Origin: Pseudomonas cremoricolorata DSM 17059 = NBRC 16634
GTDB lineage: Bacteria; Pseudomonadota; Gammaproteobacteria; Pseudomonadales; Pseudomonadaceae
Direction: 5' to 3'
NCBI RefSeq assembly: GCF_000425745.1
Contig: NZ_AUEA01000015.1
Coordinates: 45,099-109,098 of the forward strand
Length of the DNA: 64,000 nt
Position numbers and translations under genes: made by a program. Positions 17,014-24,625 of this stretch are shown one piece after another. Below the pieces are notes generated by a model. It was not told the origin of the DNA. It saw only the letters and a list, made by a program, of their open reading frames with translations, and searched no databases. Every line of letters starts with the position of its first letter. Within the stretch, counting starts at the first letter, position 1.

Positions 17014-19452
17014 ATGCCCGATCCTGTCGCCTCGCGCCTGCGTCTCGCGCCACAAGCCCTGACCCGGCGTTTCTCCGCTGAACAGTTCGCCTTTTCCACC
17101 ACCGATGATCTGGAGCCGTTCCGTGGCGTGCTGGGCCAGGAGCGTGCTGTCGAGGCCTTGCAGTTCGGCGTGGCGATGCCGCGGCCCGGGTATAACGTCT
17201 TCGTCATGGGTGAGCCGGGCACCGGCCGTTTCTCGTTCGTCAAACGCTACCTGAAGGCCGAAGGCAAGCGCCAGAAGACCCCGGCCGACTGGGTCTACGT
17301 CAACAACTTCGACGACCCGCGCGAACCGCGCGCGCTGGAGCTGCCATCGGGCAGCGCCGGTGACTTCGTCGCCGACATGCATGGCCTGATCGACAACCTG
17401 CTGGCGACCTTCCCGGCGGTGTTCGAACACCCCTCGTTCCAGCAGAAGAAGGGCGCCATCGACCGCACCTTCAACCAGCGTTACGACCGCGCCCTCGACG
17501 TCATCGAGCGCGCCTCGCTGGAGCGTGATGTGGCGCTGTATCGCGACAGCAGCAACGTCGCCTTCACCCCCATGGCCGATGGCAAGGCGCTGGATGAAGC
17601 CGAGTTCGCGCAGTTGCCCGATGAGGTGCGCGAGCGTTTCCACAGCGACATCGCCGCCCTGGAAGAACGCCTCAACGAAGAACTCGCCAGCCTGCCGCAG
17701 TGGAAGCGCGAGTCGAACAATCAGCTGCGCCAGCTCAACGAAGAAACCATCACCCTGGCCCTGCAGCCGTTGTTGGCGCCGCTGTCGCAAAAGTATGCGG
17801 AAAACGCCGGGGTCTGCGCCTACCTGCAATCGGTGCAGTTGAACCTGCTGCGCACGGTGATCGAGCAACTGGTCGAAGACAGCAAGACCGACGCCGCCGC
17901 GCGCAAGCTGCTCGAAGACCAGTACGTGCCGAGCCTGGTCGCAGGTCACGCCGGCAACAGCGGGGCGCCGGTGGTGTTCGAACCACACCCGACCTACGAC
18001 AACCTGTTCGGGCGCATCGAATACAGCACCGACCAGGGCGCGCTGTACACCTCCTACCGGCAGTTGCGCCCCGGCGCACTGCACCGCGCCAACGGCGGTT
18101 TCCTGATTCTTGAAGCCGAGAAAATGCTCGGTGAGCCGTTCGTCTGGGACGGCCTCAAGCGCGCCTTGCAGTCGCGCCAGCTGAAGATGGAATCGCCGCT
18201 GGGCGAACTGGGCCGGGTCGCGACCATCAGCCTGACTCCGCAAGTGATCCCGCTTAGCGTCAAGCTGGTGATCATCGGCTCGCGCCAGCTGTACTACGCC
18301 CTGCAGGACCACGACTCGGACTTCCAGGAGATGTTCCGCGTGCTGGTGGACTTCGACGAAGACATGCCGATGGTCGACGAGAACCTCGAGCAGTTCGCCC
18401 AGTTGCTGCGCACCCGCACCAACGAAGAGGGCATGGCGCCGCTGACCAGCGATGCCGTGGCTCGCCTGGCCACCTACAGCGCACGCCTGGCAGAAAACCA
18501 GTCGCGCCTCTCGGCCCGCATCGGTGACCTGTTCCAACTGGTCAGCGAAGCGGACTTCATCCGCCAGCTGGCCAGCGACGAGATGACCGACGCCGGCCAC
18601 ATCGAGCGTGCCCTGCGGGCCAAGGCCACGCGCACCGGGCGGGTCTCGCAACGGGTGCTGGACGACATGCTCGCCGGCATCATCCTCATCGACACCGACG
18701 GCGCCGCCATCGGCAAGTGCAACGGCCTGACCGTGCTGGAAGTGGGTGATTCGGCCTTCGGCATGCCGGCGCGTATCTCCGCGACGGTCTACCCCGGCGG
18801 CAGTGGCATCGTCGACATCGAACGCGAGGTCAACCTCGGCCAGCCGATTCACTCCAAAGGGGTGATGATCCTCACCGGCTATCTGGGTAGCCGCTACGCC
18901 CAGGAATTCCCCCTGGCGATTTCCGCGAGCATCGCGCTGGAGCAGTCGTACGGCTATGTCGACGGTGACAGCGCCTCGTTGGGAGAGGCCTGCACGTTGA
19001 TTTCGGCGCTGTCGCGCACCCCGCTCAAGCAATGCTTCGCCATCACCGGCTCGATCAACCAGTTCGGCGAAGTGCAGGCGGTGGGTGGCGTCAACGAGAA
19101 GATCGAAGGCTTCTTCCGCCTGTGCCAGGCCCGTGGATTGAATGGCGAACAAGGGGTGATCATTCCCAAGGCCAACGTCGCCACGCTGATGCTCGATGAA
19201 CGCGTGCTGCAAGCGGTGGAGAATGGCCAGTTCCACGTCTATGCCGTGAGCCAGGCCGATGAGGCCCTGAGCCTGCTGGTGGGCGAGGATGCCGGGGCAC
19301 CGGACGAAGAGGGCGAATTCCCCGAAGGCAGCGTCAACGCGCGGGTGGTCGAGCGCCTGCGCTTCATTGCCGAGATGGTCAGCGAAGAGGACGTCAAAGA
19401 GGCGGAAAAAGAGCGTCTCGAGGACATGGTGGCGCAAGCAAAACCTAACTAG
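17014..19452 (+). CDS. Lon-like ATP-dependent protease (AsrA/YcbZ type)
   Basis: The 812-residue protein joins an AAA-type ATPase region to a C-terminal Lon protease domain (S16). The Lon Ser-Lys dyad is intact: DGDSASLGEA with Ser653 and GGVNEKIEGF with Lys696. The N-terminal P-loop reads GEPGTGRFSF, with Arg where most Walker A motifs have Lys; a long helical insertion (about 180-300) follows, then FLILEAEKMLGE as Walker B. It lacks the Lon LAN domain. It is of the type of P. aeruginosa AsrA, a protease induced by aminoglycoside and heat stress (recalled, not checked). The start has AAGGAA before the ATG at 17014. A strong terminator follows. Confidence 0.92.
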   Translation: MPDPVASRLRLAPQALTRRFSAEQFAFSTTDDLEPFRGVLGQERAVEALQFGVAMPRPGYNVFVMGEPGTGRFSFVKRYLKAEGKRQKTPADWVYVNNFDDPREPRALELPSGSAGDFVADMHGLIDNLLATFPAVFEHPSFQQKKGAIDRTFNQRYDRALDVIERASLERDVALYRDSSNVAFTPMADGKALDEAEFAQLPDEVRERFHSDIAALEERLNEELASLPQWKRESNNQLRQLNEETITLALQPLLAPLSQKYAENAGVCAYLQSVQLNLLRTVIEQLVEDSKTDAAARKLLEDQYVPSLVAGHAGNSGAPVVFEPHPTYDNLFGRIEYSTDQGALYTSYRQLRPGALHRANGGFLILEAEKMLGEPFVWDGLKRALQSRQLKMESPLGELGRVATISLTPQVIPLSVKLVIIGSRQLYYALQDHDSDFQEMFRVLVDFDEDMPMVDENLEQFAQLLRTRTNEEGMAPLTSDAVARLATYSARLAENQSRLSARIGDLFQLVSEADFIRQLASDEMTDAGHIERALRAKATRTGRVSQRVLDDMLAGIILIDTDGAAIGKCNGLTVLEVGDSAFGMPARISATVYPGGSGIVDIEREVNLGQPIHSKGVMILTGYLGSRYAQEFPLAISASIALEQSYGYVDGDSASLGEACTLISALSRTPLKQCFAITGSINQFGEVQAVGGVNEKIEGFFRLCQARGLNGEQGVIIPKANVATLMLDERVLQAVENGQFHVYAVSQADEALSLLVGEDAGAPDEEGEFPEGSVNARVVERLRFIAEMVSEEDVKEAEKERLEDMVAQAKPN

Positions 19453-19460
19453 TCAATAAT

Positions 19461-19502
19461 CCGGCGCTGAAGGCTAATGGCTACCGTTCGGCGCCGGTTT
19501 TC
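19461..19502 (+). terminator. terminator of the Lon-like protease gene
   Basis: CCGGCGCTGAA pairs with TTCGGCGCCGG (one G-U pair), followed by TTTT, 9 nt after the stop codon. Confidence 0.85.
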
Positions 19503-19613
19503 CAACTGTCAGTCACTCTCTACTACGCTCAAACAAGGACAGTTTCAGCGTTCAAGACGAAAACAGCCCTGCCGTTAGGGGGCTGAACGTGCTCGATCAG
19601 AGAGGCGGCCGCC

Positions 19614-19952
19614 ATGCGCAACCTCAGCCTCACCCGCCAGTGCCTGGGCCTGGTGACCCGCATCGAATGCTCGATCCGCCCGTTGGCCGGTGGCAATGGT
19701 TTATGGACGCTGTTGTTCGCCGCTGGCATGCAGGGCGAGCAGCCCTCGGCGATCAAGGCCCAAGGGCCGTTCCATGGGCCGTTGGTTGCCGAATCGGTGA
19801 TGAACGCCATCGTCGACAGCCTGACCCTGCACGGTTATCAGGTTGCCGACGATCCGCAGATCTGGTGCCTGCATTTGCAGGCGCAACTGCGCCGCATCAA
19901 CGGCGAGCGCTGCCGCAACCTTGGCGACTATCAATTCCATCCTGAGCAGTGA
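19614..19952 (+). CDS. conserved hypothetical protein
   Basis: This encodes 112 residues with no signal peptide or transmembrane segment. GAGAGGCGG precedes the ATG. The sequence (LGLVTRIECSIRPLAGGNG, then IWCLHLQAQLRRING) is compact and mixed alpha/beta, with three cysteines in the N-terminal half and near the C-terminus. No family is recognised. It sits between a terminator and a UPF0114 gene 103 bp downstream, probably as a single gene. Confidence 0.75.
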   Translation: MRNLSLTRQCLGLVTRIECSIRPLAGGNGLWTLLFAAGMQGEQPSAIKAQGPFHGPLVAESVMNAIVDSLTLHGYQVADDPQIWCLHLQAQLRRINGERCRNLGDYQFHPEQ

Positions 19953-20055
19953 GCGCGCCTGCGTCGGTGATGTGCATCTGCCACGGGCTTTTTCTGGCAC
20001 AGGCTGCTGGATATACTCGCCCGCGCTGTCCCGCCATCTGACGAGTCCTTTCCCC

Positions 20056-20544
20056 ATGGAACGCTTTCTTGAAAACGCGATGTATGCCTCCCGCTGGCTG
20101 CTCGCTCCGATCTACTTTGGCCTGTCGCTGGGCCTGCTGGCCCTGGCGCTGAAATTCTTCCAGGAAATCATTCACGTCCTGCCCAACGTGTTCAGCATGG
20201 CCGAGGCCGACCTGGTGCTGGTGATACTGTCGCTGATCGACATGTCGCTGGTCGGTGGTCTGCTGGTGATGGTGATGTTCTCTGGCTACGAGAACTTCGT
20301 GTCACAGATGGACATCGACGAGGGCAAGGAAAAGCTCAGCTGGCTGGGCAAGATGGACTCCACCTCGCTGAAGATGAAGGTTGCCGCGTCGATCGTGGCG
20401 ATTTCCTCGATTCATCTGCTGCGGGTGTTCATGGATGCGCAGAACATCTCCACCGAATACCTGATGTGGTACGTGATCATCCACATGACCTTCGTCATTT
20501 CGGCCTTCGTCATGGGCTATCTGGACAAGCTCACCAAGCACTGA
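20056..20544 (+). CDS. UPF0114/TIGR00645 inner-membrane protein (YqhA-like)
   Basis: This 162-residue integral membrane protein has four predicted helices (about 14-36, 52-76, 110-128 and 136-155). The family hallmark is the first half, FLENAMYASRWLLAPIYFGL, and the loop with VSQMDIDEGKEKLSWLGKMD, where the length also fits (E. coli YqhA is 164 residues). Function is unknown; it is a candidate small channel or transport partner. The ATG at 20056 is the only sensible start before the first helix. Confidence 0.92.
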   Translation: MERFLENAMYASRWLLAPIYFGLSLGLLALALKFFQEIIHVLPNVFSMAEADLVLVILSLIDMSLVGGLLVMVMFSGYENFVSQMDIDEGKEKLSWLGKMDSTSLKMKVAASIVAISSIHLLRVFMDAQNISTEYLMWYVIIHMTFVISAFVMGYLDKLTKH

Positions 20545-20661
20545 GTGAGCCGCTGCGGCGGGCAGGTGCCCGCCAGACCAGCGGCACGCGCTGCGGGTTG
20601 TGCTTTACCTTGATCTGTACGAAAAATGGGCTTCCATGGCCGTGTGCCAAGAGGTGTGTCC

Positions 20662-20967
20662 ATGAACCTGCATCAGCTTCATCTCGAGGCCATCGCTGGC
20701 CGTGTGGAAGAACTCAACCTGATCGGCATCGAGGGCGGTGATTACCTGCTCGAAGCCTGCCTCGATGGCAAGCCCCATCCGCTCGCCGACGCCCAGGGCC
20801 AACGCCTGCGTGTGCGCTCGGTGACCGAGGCCCGCGAGCTGCTGCAGGCCTTGCCCCTCGAGTCGATGAACCTGGTGCACTGGTCGGTGCAGGACGAGAT
20901 GTGCGGCATGGGCGTGCACCCCGAAGAAGACTTGAAAGTGGCCATCTCGCCCCATCCGACCTGGTAG
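20662..20967 (+). CDS. DUF6482-like small protein
   Basis: This encodes a 101-residue soluble acidic protein. I start it at 20662 because AGAGG lies 7-8 nt before that ATG; the frame opens slightly earlier without a site. The sequence has an alternating strand pattern (LIGIEGGDYLLEACLDG, then LRVRSVTEARELLQ) and ends VQDEMCGMGVHPEEDLKVAI. It probably belongs to DUF6482, known mainly from Pseudomonas; its function is not known. It is 87 bp before fklB. Confidence 0.75.
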   Translation: MNLHQLHLEAIAGRVEELNLIGIEGGDYLLEACLDGKPHPLADAQGQRLRVRSVTEARELLQALPLESMNLVHWSVQDEMCGMGVHPEEDLKVAISPHPTW

Positions 20968-21054
20968 CTGATTACCCGCGCGCGGGTGTGCTAGGCTGCT
21001 GGCCCTTTATCATCCAGGGCGCAGCGCTCGTGCGCCCGGCAGCGGAGCAAGTCA

Positions 21055-21672
21055 ATGTCCGAACTCAATCTGTCCACCGACGAAACCCGCGTCAGCTACG
21101 GCATTGGCCGCCAGCTGGGCGGTCAACTGCGTGACAACCCGCCACCGGGTGTCAGCCTCGAAGCCATCGTCGCTGGCCTGACCGACGCCTTCACCGGTGC
21201 CGAAAGCCGCGTCAGCGAAGCCGACCTGTCGGCGAGCTTCCAGGTGATCCGTGAAGTCATGCAGGCTGAAGCTGCGGCCAAGGCCGAAGCGGCGGCGGGT
21301 GCTGGCAAGGCATTCCTCGCCGAGAACGCTCAGCGCGAAGGCGTTATCACCCTGGCCTCGGGCCTGCAGTACGAAGTGGTCACCACTGGCGAAGGCGCCA
21401 AGCCTGGCCGTGACGACACCGTGCGTACCCACTACCACGGCACCTTGATCGACGGTTCGGTGTTCGATAGCTCGTACCAGCGTGGCCAGCCTGCCGAATT
21501 CCCGGTGGGCGGCGTGATCGCCGGTTGGACCGAAGCCCTGCAACTGATGAACGCCGGCAGCAAGTGGCGCCTGTACGTGCCGAGCGAGCTGGCCTACGGC
21601 GCCCAAGGCGTTGGCAGCATCGCCCCGCACAGCGTGCTGATCTTCGACATCGAGCTGCTCGACGTCCTGTAA
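21055..21672 (+). CDS. fklB: FKBP-type peptidyl-prolyl isomerase
   Basis: The 205-residue protein matches FklB (E. coli FKBP22, 206 residues). Its N-terminal dimerisation domain (about 1-85: SYGIGRQLGGQL, FQVIREVMQAE) is followed by the FKBP catalytic domain (about 100-205: SGLQYEVVTTGEGAKPG, VRTHYHGTLIDGSVFDSSY, VIAGWTEALQLM, LAYGAQGVG, IFDIELLDVL). The active-site Tyr, Phe-Asp and Trp are present. It speeds Xaa-Pro bond isomerisation during protein folding, here in the cytoplasm because no signal peptide is seen. Confidence 0.95.
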   Translation: MSELNLSTDETRVSYGIGRQLGGQLRDNPPPGVSLEAIVAGLTDAFTGAESRVSEADLSASFQVIREVMQAEAAAKAEAAAGAGKAFLAENAQREGVITLASGLQYEVVTTGEGAKPGRDDTVRTHYHGTLIDGSVFDSSYQRGQPAEFPVGGVIAGWTEALQLMNAGSKWRLYVPSELAYGAQGVGSIAPHSVLIFDIELLDVL

Positions 21673-21690
21673 TTCCCCGCTTCACCGCGC

Positions 21691-21714
21691 GCGGGGCGCT
21701 GCATTTGGCCCCGC
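21691..21714. terminator. hairpin between convergent fklB and small Fur-linked gene
   Basis: GCGGGGC and GCCCCGC form a 7-bp stem with a 10-nt loop, followed by AACGCGCTTTT. It lies between the two stop codons and could serve both genes. Confidence 0.5.
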
Positions 21715-21724
21715 AACGCGCTTT

Positions 21725-21973
21725 TCAGTGCCCCCATTCTGCGCCGCCCGGGCGCAACGCTCTGGCATAGCAGAATAGAAACAGGTTACGCACCAGCTCC
21801 TTGAGCACGATCGGTTCGCTGGAATTCAGCCCGCTGAGGTCCAGGTCGCCCTGATCGCGTAGTTCGTCGATAGCCTCTTCACCAAGCACCGCGCACACTT
21901 CGCCGGTTTCGCGATGGAGGATGCGCAGGTAGGGTTGAGGACGGTCGAGCCAGGCGTCGATGAGGTAGGTCAT
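21725..21973 (-). CDS. small protein under Fur control, function unknown
   Basis: This encodes an 82-residue soluble protein (MTYLIDAWLDRPQPYLRILH, then LKELVRNLFLFCYARALRPG). There is no signal peptide; one weakly hydrophobic helix lies near the C-terminus. A ribosome site (GGAG in AAGGAGAAACC) precedes the ATG, and a 15/19 Fur box lies 30 bp upstream. I relate it by position (near ispB-rplU) to P. aeruginosa PA4570, which I recall as strongly iron-starvation induced, though no function is known. The call as a real gene rests on this context and on good codon use. Confidence 0.8.
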   Translation of the reverse strand: MTYLIDAWLDRPQPYLRILHRETGEVCAVLGEEAIDELRDQGDLDLSGLNSSEPIVLKELVRNLFLFCYARALRPGGAEWGH

Positions 21974-22002
21974 GGGGTTTCTCCTTGGAAAGCATTTCCA
22001 AT

Positions 22003-22021
22003 GAGAATAATTCTTATTATC
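22003..22021 (-). promoter_or_regulatory. Fur box
   Basis: Read on the minus strand, GATAATAAGAATTATTCTC matches 15 of 19 positions of the GATAATGATAATCATTATC consensus. It lies 30-48 bp upstream of the small gene at 21973, where bound Fe-Fur would block its promoter. Confidence 0.8.
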
Positions 22022-22121
22022 AGAATAGCAAGCGCCTATTGGCGGTTTTCATGTTTCTGTGCGTGATCCCCTTGCAGGATCTGCCAGGGCCGCCGCTCAG
22101 GCAGCCCCGTGCACAGCGCGA

Positions 22122-22463
22122 TCAGACCTTGCGCACGAATTCGGACTTCAGCTTCATGGCGCCGATGCCGTCGATCTTGCAATCGATGTCGTGATCGCCG
22201 TCACACAGGCGAATGTTCTTCACCTTGGTGCCGACCTTGACCACCAGCGACGAGCCTTTGACTTTAAGGTCCTTGATGACGGTGACGGTATCGCCGTCCT
22301 GCAACACGTTGCCGACCGAATCCTTCTTCACCACTTCATCGCTGGCCGCCTCGGCGTCGCCGCTGGCCGACCACTCGTGGGCGCATTCAGGGCAGATCAG
22401 CTGGGTGCCGTCTTCGTAGGTGTATTCGGAATTGCATTTGGGGCAGGGGGGCAGCGTGCTCAC
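22122..22463 (-). CDS. yjdM: YjdM/PhnA-type zinc-ribbon protein
   Basis: The 113-residue protein has an N-terminal zinc ribbon with CPKC (about 7-10) and CPEC (about 24-27), followed by the conserved PhnA domain: DSVGNVLQDGDTVTVIKDLK, VKVGTKVKNIRL and the closing DGDHDIDCKIDGIGAMKLKS. Length and motifs match E. coli YjdM (111 residues). Despite the old name PhnA it is not phosphonoacetate hydrolase, and its role is unclear. It is a single gene; upstream lies the REP-like element. Confidence 0.93.
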   Translation of the reverse strand: MSTLPPCPKCNSEYTYEDGTQLICPECAHEWSASGDAEAASDEVVKKDSVGNVLQDGDTVTVIKDLKVKGSSLVVKVGTKVKNIRLCDGDHDIDCKIDGIGAMKLKSEFVRKV

Positions 22464-22545
22464 TTCGGTTCCTTAAGCAGGGGGCGGAAAGGCCCACATT
22501 GTATAAGGTATTGGCGGCGAAGTGTTTATGTCCGGACAAATGCAG

Positions 22546-22594
22546 CGCGGGTGAACCGCCCGTTGCGAGTTACGCAGCAGGGGGTTCACCCGCG
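22546..22594. repeat. REP-like inverted repeat between ispB and yjdM
   Basis: The 12-mer CGCGGGTGAACC at 22546-22557 is perfectly mirrored by GGTTCACCCGCG at 22583-22594. The sequence resembles the GCGGGT..ACCCGC core of P. putida REP elements and sits 20 nt after the ispB stop codon, where it may stabilise or terminate that transcript. Confidence 0.65.
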
Positions 22595-22613
22595 AGGATG
22601 AAGCGCTGGGGAA

Positions 22614-23582
22614 TCAGTGCGTACGTGCGACGGCGAACTCGCTCAGTTCGATCAGGGCCGTGCGGTATTCGCTGGCCGGCAGCACTTCCAGGCATTCGAT
22701 GGCGCGCTTGACGTAGTCGCGTGCCAGCTCGGCGGTGTACTTCAGCGCACCGGATTGCTCGACCGCCAGGCGAATCTGCTCGAGGTCTTCCAGGCCGCCT
22801 TTCTGGATGGCCTGGCGTACCAGCGCGGCCTGCTCGGGCGTGCCTTCGCGCATGGTGTAGATCAGCGGCAGGGTCGGTTTGCCTTCGGCCAGGTCGTCGC
22901 CGACGTTCTTGCCCAGGGTTTCCGAGTCGCCTTTATAGTCGAGCAGGTCGTCGACCAGCTGGAAGGCCACACCCAAGTGGTCACCGAAGGTACGCAGGGC
23001 TTCGCGCTGGCTTTCATCGGCGCCGGCCAGGGCGGCGGCGCTGTGGGTAGAGGCTTCGAAGAGCATCGCGGTCTTGCCGCGGATGACCTCCATGTACACC
23101 TCTTCACTGGTGCTGGCGTCACGTACCCGCGACAGTTGCAGCACTTCACCTTCGGCGATGACCCGGGTCGCGCGCGACAGAATCTGCATCACCGGCATCG
23201 AGCCCAGCTCGACCATCATTTCGAACGAGCGCGAATAAAGGAAGTCGCCCACCAGCACGCTTGGTGCATTGCCCCACAGGGCGTTGGCGGTGGAGCGGCC
23301 GCGACGCATGCCCGACATGTCGACCACATCGTCGTGCAGCAGGGTGGCGGTGTGGAGGAATTCGATGGTCGCGGCGAGCAGGCGCAGGTCGTCGCTTTCG
23401 CGGCCCAGGGCCTTGCCGCAGAGCAGCACCAGCAGGGGGCGCAAGCGCTTGCCACCGGCCGAGGTGATGTAGTCGCCGATCTTCGATACCAGCGGCACGC
23501 GCGAGGTCAGCTGTTTCTTGATGATCTCGTCGACGGCACTGAAGTCTTCAGCCACCGCGCGGTAGAAGGATTGGGGTTGCAT
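22614..23582 (-). CDS. ispB: octaprenyl (polyprenyl) diphosphate synthase
   Basis: This 322-residue trans-prenyltransferase elongates farnesyl diphosphate with isopentenyl units to make the ubiquinone side chain. Both Asp-rich motifs are present: LLHDDVVDMSGMRRG (about residues 80-95) and the second FQLVDDLLDYKG, with the GGKRLRPLLVLL substrate motif near residue 45. Length agrees with E. coli IspB (323). The ATG at 23582 (MQPQSFYRAV) has GGAG before it; an ATG four codons earlier is less likely. It is divergent from rplU-rpmA, as in many gamma-proteobacteria. Confidence 0.96.
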   Translation of the reverse strand: MQPQSFYRAVAEDFSAVDEIIKKQLTSRVPLVSKIGDYITSAGGKRLRPLLVLLCGKALGRESDDLRLLAATIEFLHTATLLHDDVVDMSGMRRGRSTANALWGNAPSVLVGDFLYSRSFEMMVELGSMPVMQILSRATRVIAEGEVLQLSRVRDASTSEEVYMEVIRGKTAMLFEASTHSAAALAGADESQREALRTFGDHLGVAFQLVDDLLDYKGDSETLGKNVGDDLAEGKPTLPLIYTMREGTPEQAALVRQAIQKGGLEDLEQIRLAVEQSGALKYTAELARDYVKRAIECLEVLPASEYRTALIELSEFAVARTH

Positions 23583-23667
23583 CGGCTGCTCCATTGAGGT
23601 TGCGCGGCATGCTAGGTCGCGGGTACGGGTGTGTCAAGGCGCGTGGCGGCGGGCTCGGGGGCGGTAC

Positions 23668-23696
23668 TTGCAAGGGGCAGGGCGGTTGCGTACAAT
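23668..23696 (+). promoter_or_regulatory. sigma-70 promoter of rplU-rpmA
   Basis: TTGCAA at 23668-23673 and TACAAT at 23691-23696 are separated by exactly 17 bp, about 130 bp before rplU. Confidence 0.7.
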
Positions 23697-23827
23697 CGCG
23701 CACCCTACTTTCCTGGGCAGCACCTGCCTTACGCAATTGCACCGGGCCTTTCCAGCCTCGTGCAGCCATGCCAGCCAATACTCTTCTTATAAAGCGCTGG
23801 GTGAGCAGGATTATCGGAGAAATACCC

Positions 23828-24142
23828 ATGTCTTACGCAGTAATCGTTACCGGCGGCAAGCAGTACAAAGTCGCTGAAGGTGAATACCTCAAGGTCGAGA
23901 AACTGGAAGTCGCCACTGGCGAATCCGTAACCTTCGACCGCGTTCTGCTGGTTGCCAACGGTGACGCCGTCACCATCGGTGCTCCAGTCGTCGCCGGCGC
24001 TACCGTCGTTGCCGAAGTCGTGTCGCAAGGTCGTCACGATAAAGTGCGCATCATCAAGTTCCGTCGTCGTAAGCACCACATGAAGCGTATGGGCCACCGC
24101 CAGTGGTTCACCGAGATCAAAATCACCGGTATCCAGGCTTAA
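23828..24142 (+). CDS. rplU: 50S ribosomal protein L21
   Basis: The 104-residue protein begins MSYAVIVTGGKQYKVAEGEY and carries the L21 signature KVRIIKFRRRKHHMKRMGHR, which binds 23S rRNA. A GGAGA site lies 7 nt before the ATG. rpmA follows after 38 bp, the conserved L21-L27 pair, with obgE behind it. The leader of about 130 nt downstream of the promoter might form the autoregulatory element described for L21 operons, but I see no structure I can assign. Confidence 0.98.
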   Translation: MSYAVIVTGGKQYKVAEGEYLKVEKLEVATGESVTFDRVLLVANGDAVTIGAPVVAGATVVAEVVSQGRHDKVRIIKFRRRKHHMKRMGHRQWFTEIKITGIQA

Positions 24143-24180
24143 TCGCCTCGGTCCCCTGAATTTATTTGGAGAATTGAACC

Positions 24181-24438
24181 ATGGCTCACAAGAAGGCTGG
24201 TGGTAGTACTCGTAACGGTCGCGACTCAGAATCGAAACGCCTTGGCGTGAAGATGTATGGCGGCCAGGTTATCAAGCCAGGCAACATCATCGTCCGCCAG
24301 CGCGGCACCGAATTCCACCCGGGCTACGGCGTGGGCATCGGCAAGGATCACACCCTGTTCGCCAAGATCGAAGGCGTGATCAAGTTCGAGAAGAAAGGCG
24401 AGTTCAACCGCCGTTACGTGAGCATCGTCGCCGCTTAA
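24181..24438 (+). CDS. rpmA: 50S ribosomal protein L27
   Basis: The 85-residue protein begins MAHKKAGGSTRNGRDSESKR, the conserved L27 N-terminus that reaches the peptidyl-transferase centre, followed by GNIIVRQRGTEFHPG. It has no Firmicute-type cleavable extension. It is co-transcribed with rplU (GGAG before the ATG) and ends in a strong terminator. Confidence 0.98.
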   Translation: MAHKKAGGSTRNGRDSESKRLGVKMYGGQVIKPGNIIVRQRGTEFHPGYGVGIGKDHTLFAKIEGVIKFEKKGEFNRRYVSIVAA

Positions 24439-24455
24439 TCGCGACGTCGCTCCAG

Positions 24456-24482
24456 AAGCCCCGTCATGCGACGGGGCTTTTT
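24456..24482 (+). terminator. rplU-rpmA intrinsic terminator
   Basis: AAGCCCCGTC, loop ATGC, GACGGGGCTT and TTT, 17 nt after rpmA; it separates the ribosomal genes from obgE. Confidence 0.92.
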
Positions 24483-24625
24483 CGTTTGTAGTGAGCCTCT
24501 TGCAAAGCTGTTTGTATGGGCTGCCGGCGTGGGTTTCTACTGCTGTACGGGGCCGCCGCGCCATCTTCGCAAGAGCCTCAAGGTTATCCAGTATTCAACT
24601 CGTCGAGAGACGAGAGGCGGTTTTT

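Noticed and set aside
16285..19437. Minus-strand frame joining the DUF3015 gene to a 900-codon extension
   Set aside because: The extension runs antisense to the Lon-like protease; the DUF3015 protein has its own ribosome site and signal peptide at 16773.
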